Assembly: GCF_030053425.1 (NCBI RefSeq)
Contig: NZ_JASGBI010000001.1
Span: forward strand, 186,001-250,000
Reading direction: 5' to 3'
DNA from: Lysobacter stagni
GTDB taxonomy: Bacteria; Pseudomonadota; Gammaproteobacteria; Xanthomonadales; Xanthomonadaceae
Length of the DNA: 64,000 nucleotides
Shown: positions 15,093 through 26,225 of the stretch, one piece after another
How positions within the stretch are numbered: the stretch's first letter is position 1
How the letters are laid out: every line of letters begins with the position of its first letter
Program-made: the position numbers and the translations under genes
The notes under the pieces: model-generated
What the model was told of the DNA's origin: nothing
Databases searched by the model: none
Seen by the model: only the letters and a program-made list of their open reading frames with translations

Positions 15093-17567
15093 ATGAATGC
15101 CATCACCGAAGCGTCCGCCGTCGCGGCGCCCGTCGCCGCACCGAACCGCGACGCGGAACCGTCGCCCGGCTTCGCGCTGACGCCGCCCGCCGCCAACCTC
15201 ACCATGACGGTGACCAAGCGCAGCGGCCGCCGCGAACCGGTGGACCTGAACAAGATCGTGCGCGCGGTGACGCGCAACGGCGAAGGCCTGTTCGCGGTCG
15301 ATCCCATGCGCGTGGCCACGCGCACCATCTCCGGCCTGTACGACGGCGCGAGCACGCGCGAGCTGGATGAGCTGTCCATCCGCACCGCCGCCCTGCTCAC
15401 CGCCGAGGAACCCGAATACGGTCGCCTTGCAGCGCGCCTGCTGGCCGGCGTGATCGAGAAGGAAGTGGCGGGCATCGAGATCCATGCGTTCTCGCAGTCG
15501 GTGCAGCGCGGCCACGAACTGGGCCTGATCAACGACCGCCTGCTGACGTTTGTGCAGGCCAACGCGCGCAAGCTCAACGATGCGATCGACGCCTCGCTCA
15601 ACCTGCGTTTCGACTACTTCGGCCTGCGCACGCTGTACGACCGCTACCTGCTGCGCCACCCGACCGCGCGCACCGTGATCGAGACCCCGCAACAGTTCTT
15701 CCTGCGCATCGCCTGTGCGCTGAGCGAGGACGTGGGCGAGGCGCTCGCGCTGTACCGGCGCATGGCGCAGCTGGACTACATTCCGTCCTCGCCGACGCTG
15801 TTCAACTCCGGCACCACGCACGAGCAGCTGTCGAGCTGCTTCCTGCTCGACTCGCCCGAGGATTCGCTGGAGAGCATCTACAAGCGCTACATGGACGTGG
15901 CCAAGCTGAGCAAGTTCAGCGGCGGCATCGGCCTGTCGTACACGCGCATCCGCTCGCGCGGCTCGCTGATCCGTTCCACCAACGGCCTGAGCAACGGCAT
16001 CGTGCCGTGGCTGAAGACGCTGGATGCGTCCGTCGCGGCGGTCAACCAGGGCGGCAAGCGCAAGGGCGCGGCCTGCGTGTACCTGGAGCCGTGGCATGCG
16101 GACGTCGAGGAATTCCTCGAACTGCGCGACAACACCGGCGACGAAGCGCGCCGCACGCACAACCTCAACCTGGCCAACTGGATCCCCGACGAGTTCATGC
16201 GCCGCGTCGAGGCCGACGGCGAGTGGTCGCTGTTCGACCCGGCGAAAGTGCCGCAGCTGACCGACCTGTGGGGCGAGGCGTTCGAGCGCGCGTACCACGC
16301 CGCCGAAGCCGCAGGCCTTGCCGTGAAGAAGGTCAAGGCGCGCGACCTCTACGCGCGGATGATGCGCACGCTGGCACAGACCGGCAACGGCTGGATGAAC
16401 TTCAAGGACAAGTCCAACCGCGCCTGCAACCAGACCCTGCGCGATGGCAACGTCGTGCACCTGTCGAACCTGTGCACGGAAATCCTGGAGGTCACGTCGC
16501 AGGACGAGACCGCAGTGTGCAACCTGGGCTCGATCAATCTTTCGCACCACGTCGAACTGTTCGAGGAAGGCACCGTCCACGGCGAGTCCGGACGCTTCGA
16601 TTTCGACAAGCTCGCCGACACCGTGCGACTGGCGGTGCGTCAGCTCGACCGCGTGATCGATCTCAACTTCTATCCGATCGAAACCGCACGTCGCGCCAAC
16701 CTCAAGTGGCGCCCGGTCGGCCTGGGCGTGATGGGCCTGCAGGACGTGTTCTTCAAGCTGCGCCTGCCGTTCGATTCCGACGCTGCGCGGGCGTTGTCGA
16801 AGCGGATCGCCGAAGCGGTGTATTTCCATGCGTTGTCGGCATCGAACGAGCTGGCGATGGAGCGCGGACGGCACCCCTCGTTCGCCGACACGCGCGCCGC
16901 GCAGGGCGAACTGCAGTTCGAAGCCTGGGGCGTGGCGCCGGAAGATGCCGAACGCTGGGACGGCTTGCGGGCACGCATCGCCGAGCACGGCCTGCGCAAC
17001 TCTCTGCTCATCGCCATCGCGCCGACGGCGACCATCGCCTCCATCGCCGGCTGCTACGAATGCATCGAGCCGCAGGTGTCGAACCTGTTCAAGCGCGAGA
17101 CGCTGTCGGGCGACTTCCTGGTCGTCAACAAGTACCTCGTCGAGGAACTCAAGGCACTGGGCCTGTGGACGCCGGAGCTGCGCGACCGCATCAAGATGGC
17201 GGAAGGGTCCATCCAGGGCATCGAGGCGATTCCCGAATCGCTGCGCGCCGTGTACCGCACCGCGTGGGAACTGCCGATGCGCTCGCTGATCGACATGGCC
17301 GCCGAGCGCGGCGCGTTCATCGACCAGAGCCAGTCGCTCAACCTGTTCATCGAAAGCCCGAACATCGGCCAGCTCTCGTCGATGTACATGTACGCGTGGA
17401 AGAAGGGCCTGAAGACCACGTATTACCTGCGCTCGCGCCCGGCCACGAAGATCGCCAAGGCCACGGTGAGCGGCGCGACCGCGCAGGCACCGAAGCCCGA
17501 GTACACGCCGACGGAAGCCGTTGCGTGCTCGCTGGAGAACCCCGAGGCCTGCGAGGCCTGCCAGTAA
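15093..17567 (+). CDS. nrdA: Class Ia ribonucleoside-diphosphate reductase, alpha subunit
   Basis: Reduces ribonucleoside diphosphates to deoxyribonucleotides in the cytoplasm, together with NrdB. 824 residues. An ATP-cone lies near residues 35-130 (VTKRSGRREPVDLNKIVRAV). The active-site cysteine pair is C249 (QLSSCFLL) and C476 (TAVCNLGS); the thiyl-radical position is C461 in SNLCTEI, with N459 and E463. The C-terminal shuttle is EACEACQ. The ATG at 15093 follows CGGAG at a normal distance. It is transcribed behind paired NrdR-like boxes and a cobalamin riboswitch. nrdB follows after 145 bases that contain a repeat element. Confidence 0.96.
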   Translation: MNAITEASAVAAPVAAPNRDAEPSPGFALTPPAANLTMTVTKRSGRREPVDLNKIVRAVTRNGEGLFAVDPMRVATRTISGLYDGASTRELDELSIRTAALLTAEEPEYGRLAARLLAGVIEKEVAGIEIHAFSQSVQRGHELGLINDRLLTFVQANARKLNDAIDASLNLRFDYFGLRTLYDRYLLRHPTARTVIETPQQFFLRIACALSEDVGEALALYRRMAQLDYIPSSPTLFNSGTTHEQLSSCFLLDSPEDSLESIYKRYMDVAKLSKFSGGIGLSYTRIRSRGSLIRSTNGLSNGIVPWLKTLDASVAAVNQGGKRKGAACVYLEPWHADVEEFLELRDNTGDEARRTHNLNLANWIPDEFMRRVEADGEWSLFDPAKVPQLTDLWGEAFERAYHAAEAAGLAVKKVKARDLYARMMRTLAQTGNGWMNFKDKSNRACNQTLRDGNVVHLSNLCTEILEVTSQDETAVCNLGSINLSHHVELFEEGTVHGESGRFDFDKLADTVRLAVRQLDRVIDLNFYPIETARRANLKWRPVGLGVMGLQDVFFKLRLPFDSDAARALSKRIAEAVYFHALSASNELAMERGRHPSFADTRAAQGELQFEAWGVAPEDAERWDGLRARIAEHGLRNSLLIAIAPTATIASIAGCYECIEPQVSNLFKRETLSGDFLVVNKYLVEELKALGLWTPELRDRIKMAEGSIQGIEAIPESLRAVYRTAWELPMRSLIDMAAERGAFIDQSQSLNLFIESPNIGQLSSMYMYAWKKGLKTTYYLRSRPATKIAKATVSGATAQAPKPEYTPTEAVACSLENPEACEACQ

Positions 17568-17577
17568 CCCCGTTGCT

Positions 17578-17695
17578 CCCTCTTCCCTCGCGGAAGGGGG
17601 ACAGGCGCAAAGCGCCAGGGTGAGGGGCGGTTCTCCCTCCCCTGAAGCCCTCCTCTCCTGGCGCTGCGCGCCTCCTCTCCCGGAAGGGAGAGGGC
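17578..17695. repeat. REP-like palindromic element inside the nrdA-nrdB gap
   Basis: Same architecture as the element at 13167-13296. Outer arms are CCCTCTTCCCTCGCGGAAGG (from 17578) and CCTCTCCCGGAAGGGAGAGG (ending near 17694). Inner hairpins are GGCGCAAAGCGCC and GGCGCTGCGCGCC. It fills nearly the whole space between two cotranscribed genes, so it is transcribed with them. Confidence 0.78.
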
Positions 17696-17712
17696 CATCC
17701 GAAGGATCCGAC

Positions 17713-18723
17713 ATGACCCCGCCCCGCCTGCTCGACCCAGGCTTCGACCTCACCCTGCGGCCGATGCGCTATCCGCAGTTCTACGAGATGTACCGCGACG
17801 CCATCCGCAACACGTGGACCGTCGAAGAGGTCGACTTCTCGCTCGACGTCAACGACCTCAAGCACAAGCTCGGGCCGGCGGAGCGCCACCTGATCGAACG
17901 CCTGGTCGCGTTCTTCGCCACCGGCGACAGCATCGTCGCCAACAATCTGGTGCTGAATCTGTACCAGCACATCAACGCGCCCGAGGCGCGCATGTACCTG
18001 TCGCGCCAGCTGTACGAGGAAGCGCTGCACGTGCAGTTCTACCTCACCCTGCTGGACACCTACCTGCCCGACCCGGTCGCGCGGGCGAAGGCGTTCGACG
18101 CGGTGGAGAACATCCCGTCGATCCGCGCCAAGGCGGAGTTCTGCTTCAAGTGGATCGATTCCATCCAGGGGCTGTCGCGCATCGAAACCACCGCGCAGCG
18201 CCGCCAGTTCCTGCTCAACCTGATCTGCTTCGCCTGCTGCATCGAAGGCCTGTTCTTCTTCGCCGCGTTCGCCTACGTGTACTACCTGCGCTCGCGCGGG
18301 CTGCTGCACGGGCTGGCCTCGGGCACCAACTGGGTGTTCCGCGACGAGAGCTGCCACATGGCGTTCGCCTTCGAAGTCATCCACACGGCGCGCAGCGAGG
18401 AGCCCGAGCTGTTCGATGACGAACTGAAGGCGCAGGTCGTGCGCATGCTCGAGGAAGCGGTGGAGTGCGAGATGCAGTTCGCGCAGGACGTGCTGTCGGG
18501 CGGCGTCGCGGGATTGTCGCCGAAGGACATGCGCCAGTACCTGCAGTACTGCGCGGACCAGCGACTGACCCAGTTGGGAATGCCGAAGCATTTCGGCGCC
18601 ACCAACCCGTTCGCCTTCATGGACCTGCAGGACGTGCAGGAAGTGACCAACTTCTTCGAGCGTCGTGTGTCGGCCTACCAGGTGGGCGTGGAAGGCGAAG
18701 TGGCGTTCGACGCGGCGTTCTGA
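17713..18723 (+). CDS. nrdB: Class Ia ribonucleoside-diphosphate reductase, beta subunit
   Basis: Carries the di-iron centre and tyrosyl radical that start catalysis in NrdA. 336 residues. The metal ligands and radical tyrosine are visible: D72 (TGDSIVANN), E103, H106 and Y110 in LYEEALHVQFY, and the second ligand set in CCIEGLFFF and FRDESCHMAFAFEVIH. The presence of Y110 argues for the classical tyrosyl-radical type (class Ia) and not the tyrosine-less class Ic. The start is ATG 17713 with AAGGA seven bases before it. A longer in-frame reading runs back through the repeat element and is not credible. Confidence 0.97.
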   Translation: MTPPRLLDPGFDLTLRPMRYPQFYEMYRDAIRNTWTVEEVDFSLDVNDLKHKLGPAERHLIERLVAFFATGDSIVANNLVLNLYQHINAPEARMYLSRQLYEEALHVQFYLTLLDTYLPDPVARAKAFDAVENIPSIRAKAEFCFKWIDSIQGLSRIETTAQRRQFLLNLICFACCIEGLFFFAAFAYVYYLRSRGLLHGLASGTNWVFRDESCHMAFAFEVIHTARSEEPELFDDELKAQVVRMLEEAVECEMQFAQDVLSGGVAGLSPKDMRQYLQYCADQRLTQLGMPKHFGATNPFAFMDLQDVQEVTNFFERRVSAYQVGVEGEVAFDAAF

Positions 18724-18732
18724 CGTGCCATT

Positions 18733-18759
18733 GCCGCGCCGCGCCGTACGCGGCGCGGC
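18733..18759. terminator. Hairpin between the convergent nrdB and DUF3999 genes
   Basis: Perfect 11-base stem GCCGCGCCGCG (18733-18743) with CGCGGCGCGGC (18749-18759) around CCGTA. It lies exactly between two convergent genes. It lacks a T-tract on either side, so termination efficiency is uncertain. Confidence 0.55.
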
Positions 18760-18768
18760 ACGAGGACC

Positions 18769-20118
18769 TCACGCGGCGGGACGGCGCAGCAGGCTCAGCG
18801 CGAAGCCGGCCACCACCACAGCGCCCAGCACCAGCACGCCCCACAGCAACCAGGTCTTCCAGTCGCGCGGCGTCGGTGCGGGCGTGAGCGCAACCTGGCC
18901 GGCGCGCTCGACGGAAGCGCCCAGCGTCGCGATCGCCGGCTGCCACAGCGCGCCGCGCTGTGCGCGCATGGCCTCGATCATGCCCACCAGTTCCGCGTCG
19001 GTGCGGCTGGTGCGCGCACTGCCCGCGACCAGCGCGAACGGCCCTGCACCCTGCGCGACGAACACCAGCGCTTCCGGGCGATAGCCCAGGCGCAACTGCG
19101 GCGCGTCGGCGTGGTTCGCGCTGCCCAGGGGCGTCAAACGCCACAGGCGCTCGCGATGAACGCCATACAGCGGTTGCGGCGGCGATGCATCGCTGCTTCC
19201 TTCCTGCTCGAGTCGGAACGCCATCCACGACGCGGCGGCATCGCGCCACGGTGCGGAGGCATCGTCGCGCACCTGCAAACGCCACTGCCCCGTGCTGTTC
19301 CCCGGTAGCGCGACATCGGCCTGCGCCATCGGAAAGCGGCCGTCCAGTTCGAATTCGTAATGCACCGAGGCGTCGGCATCCTGCACGCGCTTTCCGCGAA
19401 GCACGCGCCACTGCCACTGCGGTGTTGCCGCGGTCGCCTGCAGTTCGGCGACGACGCCACTCACCTGCAGCGCCTTCGCGTTCGCATCCAGTGGCGCCAC
19501 GCGCAGATAGCGCGCCTTCGTTCCGTCGATGTCGATGCGATCGCGCAGGATGCGCTGGCCGGCGTTGGAGAGTTCGACCAGGTGCGCACCGTCTGCCACG
19601 GTGCGCCAGTCGCGCAGGTCGTCCGAAGCACTGACGCGAACGGGAAGGTCGAATGCCGCCTGCCCGCTGGCCCAGCGCACGCGCAGCGCCTGGATCGGCA
19701 CCGTCACGTTGCTGGCATCCAGCAGGAAGCCGTTACCCGCCACGGAACCACCGCCGCCGGTACGCCATTCCACACGACGCAGGCTGCCGTCGGTGGCGAT
19801 CTCGCTGATCGAGGCGATGTTGCGCCCGTCGCGATCGCCGGATGGCAGCGGGAACCAGGGGAGCTCGAGGAACGTCGCGGCCTGCGGGCCGGGCGTGTCG
19901 GGTCCGAACAGCGCGGCCGGCACCGGATTGCCCTGTGCGTCGACGACGTCCACGTCGGCCAGCGCGCGCGAGCGCGCCTGCCGGTACACGGCCTCGTCCA
20001 GTTCGACGCGATACGCACCGGCGTTGACCGCGCCCAGCTGCAGCGGCCATTGCCGCGCGTATTCGCCACCGGCGTGGGCGGCGAGCGGAAACATCACGAG
20101 CAGCAGCAGTGTTCTCAT
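18769..20118 (-). CDS. DUF3999-family exported protein with C-terminal membrane anchor
   Basis: 449 residues. A signal peptide (MRTLLLLVMFPLAAHAGGEY) is followed by a mostly beta-rich periplasmic part and one C-terminal membrane segment (WLLWGVLVLGAVVVAGFALSLL) before RRPAA. This organisation, and pairing with a DUF2339 multi-pass membrane protein, is typical for DUF3999. The function is unknown; the pair is suspected to form an envelope complex (inference). The start at 20118 overlaps the DUF2339 stop by four bases. Confidence 0.82.
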   Translation of the reverse strand: MRTLLLLVMFPLAAHAGGEYARQWPLQLGAVNAGAYRVELDEAVYRQARSRALADVDVVDAQGNPVPAALFGPDTPGPQAATFLELPWFPLPSGDRDGRNIASISEIATDGSLRRVEWRTGGGGSVAGNGFLLDASNVTVPIQALRVRWASGQAAFDLPVRVSASDDLRDWRTVADGAHLVELSNAGQRILRDRIDIDGTKARYLRVAPLDANAKALQVSGVVAELQATAATPQWQWRVLRGKRVQDADASVHYEFELDGRFPMAQADVALPGNSTGQWRLQVRDDASAPWRDAAASWMAFRLEQEGSSDASPPQPLYGVHRERLWRLTPLGSANHADAPQLRLGYRPEALVFVAQGAGPFALVAGSARTSRTDAELVGMIEAMRAQRGALWQPAIATLGASVERAGQVALTPAPTPRDWKTWLLWGVLVLGAVVVAGFALSLLRRPAA

Positions 20119-22844
20119 GCAGGTTCGCCTTCCACGGCAGGTTCGTCGGACTCGTCGCGACGCGGCGGCACCGGCGCAAGGTAGCCCACCACGGTGCACA
20201 GCAGTCCATAGGCAATGAACGACGCGATGCCGAGCACGTTGCCCAGATTGCTGCGATCCACCAGCAGCAGCTTGGCCAGCACCACGCCCATCAGCACCGC
20301 ACCGGCGAGCCACAGGCCGCGTTGGCCGCGACGCGAGCCCAGCACCCAGCCCAGCACGCCCAGGACGCTCCACGTCACGCTCAGGCTGGTTTGTGCCAGG
20401 CCGGTGGACAACAGGTGGCCGTCCCACGGCACCTGGCCCCAGTGATGCACGGTGCGCAACACGCTGGCCGTCAGCAGCGCGAAACCGGCCAGCGCGATGC
20501 CGAGCGAGCGCTTGCGTTCCAGGCCTTCGGGTGCGTGTTGCGACCACAACCAGCAGGCCAGCAGCACCAGCACCGCCAGTTGCGCCAGCTCCAGCGGATT
20601 CAACAGCGGAATCCACGGCAACGGCGCGCCGCCATCGGCCATGAAGAGCGCCCCGACCCAACCCGCTGCGAGCACGCCGAACGCGGTGAACAGCAATGCC
20701 GGGCGGAAGCCATCGAAGCGCTCTCCCAGTGGCATCGACAACCACGGCCACCGGAACAGCCCCAGCGCCGCAAGCGCGCACCACGGCAACGCAAGGCCAA
20801 GCATGCGCCAGCCTCCGGCCAGGTCGAAATACACACCCAGCCACTGCAGCAGCAACGACAATGCCAGTGGCCACACGAGCAGCCATGCGAACTGTGCGTA
20901 TCCAGCGAGCGAGTGCTCGCTGCGGCGCAGGCACACCAGGCTGCGCACGCCCAGCACCGCATACACGAGCCACGTCCAGGCGGCGCGACCGCCGAAGGGC
21001 TGCCCATGAGCGCTGTCCAGCATCAACGCGATCGGACCGGCCGCGACCAGCGCGGCCAGCGTCGTCGCCGCCAGCGCGGTCGCGGGGCGGCGGCGCTGCA
21101 CTTCGGCTGCCAGCCATCCGGTCACGGCGATGACCACGAACAGCACGTCGACGCGGTACTGCGGATCGACGAAGCGCCCGATCTCGTGGACCGCATTGCC
21201 CATCCACCACGCCAGACCCCAGAGGTAGAACGGCAGCGCCACGGCAGACGAGTCCTCCGAACTGCGGCGGAAATTCCACGCGCTGGCGAAACCGGCCAGT
21301 GCGATCAGCAACGCGCTCATGAACACCGCGTTGGCGATGGCGATGTCGTCAGCGGCATCCGTACCGTTGAAGAAGGCCACCGCCGCCAGCACCTGCAGCA
21401 ACGCGCCACTGAACTGCGGGAAGCGGCGGTTCTGGCGCAGGCCCAGCCACACCAGTGCGGCGCCTTCGAGCGCGAACACGCTGGCCGTCGCCCGCGCCGA
21501 CAGCGCCAGCGGGACTGCGAGGGTCGCGAAGCCCAGGGCCAGCAGCGCATAGTGCGGCGACAGTGCAGCGAAGCTCTCGCGCCGGCGCAGTGCCCAGGCC
21601 ATCACGGCGTAGATCGCTGCCAGTCCCAGCGCGTTGAACGCGAGCGGCAGGCGATCGCCCGCCAGCAATCCGGCCTGCAGCGAGAACGCCACCAGCGGCG
21701 TGCCGAACACCAGGCAACCTTCGACGATGCCGCGACGGCTGATGGGCTGGTGCCGCGCCTGCAGCAATGGAATGACCAGGTACAGCGCGAAGAACAGCAA
21801 CAGGAAGGGTTCGGTGGTGTCGAACTTCTCGGGGCGGTAGTCGAACACGCCCCACAGCGTGCCGATGCCGAAGGTGAAGGCGAAGCCCAGCAGGTTCAGG
21901 ATGCGCCACGACTTCCACCACGCCACGCCCGCGATGGCGACGTTGAGCACGGCGTAATACGAGAACAGCGCGACATGGTTGCCGCTGCCCGTGGACAGCC
22001 AGATCGGTGCGAGGAAGCCGGCCAGCAGCGCGAAGACGGCCAATGCCTTCGCATCCTGCAACACCGCCAGCATGCCCGCGCCGGCGATCAGCAACACGCT
22101 CAACGCGAAGGCGGGCCCGGCCTCGAGCAGTCCGTACTGTTTGAACGCGGCGAACACGGTCAACAGCAGCACGCCGATGGCGCCGCCCTGCAGGCTGAGT
22201 GCGAAGCTGCGATGGCTTTCGCGCTTGCGCCAGGCGAAGACCAGTGCGGCCAGTGCGGCACCGGCGATGCCGGCAAGCCGCAGCTCGATCGGCATGCGCA
22301 TCCAGCCCTGGTCGCTGGCGTACTTCAGCAGTGACGCGACGCCGGCGAACAGCACCAGTACGCCGATCTTCACCGGCACGTTGCCGGTCATGAACCAGCG
22401 CTTCACCGCGCGCAGGCCCAGCGTGATGGGGTCGGGTCGCGCGGGCGCTGCCGGCCTGCGCGGTTCCGGAATGCGTGGCGTGGAGGCCGGATACTGACGG
22501 TGATCGAACCAGGGCTCCCGGTCGGACGTCGTCGTCGATGGCTCGGGCGGTCGCGTGACCGGCGGGAGTGGCGGCGGTACGTCGCGCACGACCTGCGGCG
22601 GCGTGGCAGGCATGCGCACGGGTGCGGGCGCCTGCGAAGGCTGCGCCGTTTGCGGAGGCATGGGCCGCTCGCGCGGTGCGAGGGTTTCTTCGCGCAGCGA
22701 TGGCGCTGCGTTGTGCAAGGCGTCGAGCTGATCTTCGAGTGCGGCGACCCGCGCCTTCAACCCGCTCAGCGACACCAGCGCAACGATCAGCAGGATCGGC
22801 ACCAGCAGTACCGCCAGCGCCACCAGCACAAATAGCCCTTCCAT
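20115..22844 (-). CDS. DUF2339-family multi-pass membrane protein
   Basis: 909 residues. An N-terminal membrane helix (MEGLFVLVALAVLLVPILLI) is followed by a short coiled-coil stretch (LSGLKARVAALEDQLDALHNA), a Pro-rich linker to about residue 120, and then more than twenty hydrophobic segments to the C terminus, separated by short basic loops. This matches the DUF2339 family of very hydrophobic inner-membrane proteins. No transport or catalytic motif is evident. The start is the ATG at 22844, which opens the first helix and has GGGGAAA upstream. It is cotranslated with the DUF3999 gene. Confidence 0.85.
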   Translation of the reverse strand: MEGLFVLVALAVLLVPILLIVALVSLSGLKARVAALEDQLDALHNAAPSLREETLAPRERPMPPQTAQPSQAPAPVRMPATPPQVVRDVPPPLPPVTRPPEPSTTTSDREPWFDHRQYPASTPRIPEPRRPAAPARPDPITLGLRAVKRWFMTGNVPVKIGVLVLFAGVASLLKYASDQGWMRMPIELRLAGIAGAALAALVFAWRKRESHRSFALSLQGGAIGVLLLTVFAAFKQYGLLEAGPAFALSVLLIAGAGMLAVLQDAKALAVFALLAGFLAPIWLSTGSGNHVALFSYYAVLNVAIAGVAWWKSWRILNLLGFAFTFGIGTLWGVFDYRPEKFDTTEPFLLLFFALYLVIPLLQARHQPISRRGIVEGCLVFGTPLVAFSLQAGLLAGDRLPLAFNALGLAAIYAVMAWALRRRESFAALSPHYALLALGFATLAVPLALSARATASVFALEGAALVWLGLRQNRRFPQFSGALLQVLAAVAFFNGTDAADDIAIANAVFMSALLIALAGFASAWNFRRSSEDSSAVALPFYLWGLAWWMGNAVHEIGRFVDPQYRVDVLFVVIAVTGWLAAEVQRRRPATALAATTLAALVAAGPIALMLDSAHGQPFGGRAAWTWLVYAVLGVRSLVCLRRSEHSLAGYAQFAWLLVWPLALSLLLQWLGVYFDLAGGWRMLGLALPWCALAALGLFRWPWLSMPLGERFDGFRPALLFTAFGVLAAGWVGALFMADGGAPLPWIPLLNPLELAQLAVLVLLACWLWSQHAPEGLERKRSLGIALAGFALLTASVLRTVHHWGQVPWDGHLLSTGLAQTSLSVTWSVLGVLGWVLGSRRGQRGLWLAGAVLMGVVLAKLLLVDRSNLGNVLGIASFIAYGLLCTVVGYLAPVPPRRDESDEPAVEGEPA

Positions 22845-23001
22845 GCGGTTTCCCCTCGCCGGGTCGCCGCCGGTTGGCGGTCCATCATCCCGGCTCCCTC
22901 CGGACCGCAGCCTCGACGAAACACCCGCGCTTTGCAATATCGGACGTCTTGGACAAATCGACGCCAGACATTGGACGCAGGACTGCGCCGGTTCCGCGGT
23001 G

Positions 23002-23421
23002 TCAGACGGTCGGCAGGCCGAGCGGTCGCGTTCCCGTCTTGTCCATCAGGCCCAGGCCGTAGCGCAGGCTGTAGCCGATCCGGTCGGCGTAGCCGCACAC
23101 GCGCTCGACGTGTTCGGCGGGCAGCACCTCGCGCGCGGTCTCGCGCCACAGCGCCAGCCAACGGTCGAAGTGTTCGGCACGGATCGGATGCGGCCGATGC
23201 GCCGACATCGGATTGCCCCGATAACTACGCGTGCCCAGCGCAACCGAGGACCAGAACTCCGTGAGCATGCGTTTGTGCTCGGGCCAGTCATCGATGGCCG
23301 CGTTGAACACGGGGCCAAGCTCCGGCTCCACGCGCACCTTCTCGTAGAAGCGGTCGACCAGGGTCGCCAGGTGCGCCTGGGTGAGCGTGTCGTCCGAAGG
23401 GGTGTCGTGCGTGTCGTTCAT
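23002..23421 (-). CDS. Truncated haemoglobin, group III type
   Basis: 139 residues of the short 2-on-2 globin fold. Signs are LVDRFYEKVRVEPELGPVF near the N terminus, WPEHKRMLTEFWSSVALGTRSYRGNPMSAH in the middle, and HFDRWLALWRETAREVL where the proximal histidine of the F helix is expected. The pattern resembles group III members, whose proposed roles are oxygen or nitric-oxide related; this is not settled for the family. The start MNDTHD is chosen because upstream sequence is a run of hairpins. It may be transcribed past the gap terminator or alone. Confidence 0.87.
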   Translation of the reverse strand: MNDTHDTPSDDTLTQAHLATLVDRFYEKVRVEPELGPVFNAAIDDWPEHKRMLTEFWSSVALGTRSYRGNPMSAHRPHPIRAEHFDRWLALWRETAREVLPAEHVERVCGYADRIGYSLRYGLGLMDKTGTRPLGLPTV

Positions 23422-23495
23422 GGTGCAGGAATGCGGCCGCAAGCCATCAAAAGCAAGGGCCGGTGATGTGCCGGCGAGGCGACTCTCAAAAGCAG

Positions 23496-23518
23496 AGGGC
23501 CGGCGATACGCCGGCCCT
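23496..23518 (-). terminator. Rho-independent terminator of gap
   Basis: A 10-base stem AGGGCCGGCG (23496-23505) with CGCCGGCCCT (23509-23518) and loop ATA. On the minus strand it is followed by CTGCTTTTGAG. A weaker copy of the same arrangement (AAAAGC next to GCCGG...CCGGC) lies at about 23450-23475. Confidence 0.82.
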
Positions 23519-23544
23519 TGCTGGATCACACGGTGCGTCGCAGG

Positions 23545-25410
<1,866 letters not shown>

Positions 25411-25424
25411 CTAGCATTGCCGGC

Positions 25425-26225
25425 ATGACCCGTTTCCTTTGCGCCCTGCTGATCGCCCTCCTCGTCCTGCCCGCGGACGCCCTGGCCTGGGGCCGCCTCG
25501 GCCACCGTCTGGTCGCCGCACTGGCCTGGGATGACCTCACGCCCACCGCGCGTGCACAGATCGCCAAACTGCTGGAAGGCGAAGCCGATCCGACGCTTCC
25601 CGGCATCGCCAGCTGGGCCGACGAACTGCGCGAGCACGACCCGGACCTGGGCAAGCGCACCAGCAAGTGGCACTACGTGAACATCGCCGAGGACGACTGC
25701 CACTACGAGCAGGTCAAGCACTGCGCCAACGGCGACTGCGTGGTCGAGGCGATCCGTACGCAGACCGCGATACTCGCCGACAAGACCCGCACCAAGGCCG
25801 AACGCCTGCAGGCGCTGAAGTTCGTCGTGCACTTCATCGGCGACGTGCACCAGCCGCTGCATGCCGGTTACGCACACGACAAGGGCGGCAACGACGTGCA
25901 GGTGAACCTGGACGGCCGCGGCACCAACCTGCACTCGCTGTGGGACAGCGGCATGATCAACGCCGCCGGACTCGAGGAAGCGCAGTGGCTGCAACGCCTG
26001 CGTGCGATGCCGCTGGCCGTGGCGATGGCGCGCGATCCGCTGCCGCCGGCGTCGGTGGCATGGGCCGAGGATTCGTGCCGCATCGCAGTGCGCCCCGGCC
26101 TGTATCCGCCGAAGGCCGTGATCGGCGACGACTACGTGCAGACGTGGCGCCCGATCGCCGAGATCCAGCTGCGCCGCGGCGGCGCACAGCTCGCCGCCAC
26201 GCTCAACGCCGCGCTGGCGCGCTGA
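25425..26225 (+). CDS. Secreted S1/P1-type nuclease
   Basis: 266 residues. Zinc-dependent nuclease family that cuts single-stranded DNA and RNA. The signal peptide ends DALA, so the mature protein would begin with W22 (WGRLGHR); in this family the N-terminal Trp itself binds zinc. Other ligand motifs are visible: KWHYVNI, HFIGDVHQPLHAG, and GGNDVQVNLDGRGTNLHSLWDSGMI. Probably periplasmic or secreted, used to scavenge nucleic acid phosphate and nucleosides. Its stop codon directly abuts that of the convergent DUF442 gene (TGATCA at 26223-26228). Confidence 0.92.
   Translation: MTRFLCALLIALLVLPADALAWGRLGHRLVAALAWDDLTPTARAQIAKLLEGEADPTLPGIASWADELREHDPDLGKRTSKWHYVNIAEDDCHYEQVKHCANGDCVVEAIRTQTAILADKTRTKAERLQALKFVVHFIGDVHQPLHAGYAHDKGGNDVQVNLDGRGTNLHSLWDSGMINAAGLEEAQWLQRLRAMPLAVAMARDPLPPASVAWAEDSCRIAVRPGLYPPKAVIGDDYVQTWRPIAEIQLRRGGAQLAATLNAALAR

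Noticed and set aside
15100..15125. A haem-like CHECH motif in a frame running through the nrdAB leader
   Set aside because: The frame (about 14675-15370) overlaps the riboswitch and nrdA in another phase, has no signal peptide and a composition unlike a protein. The CxxCH is chance.
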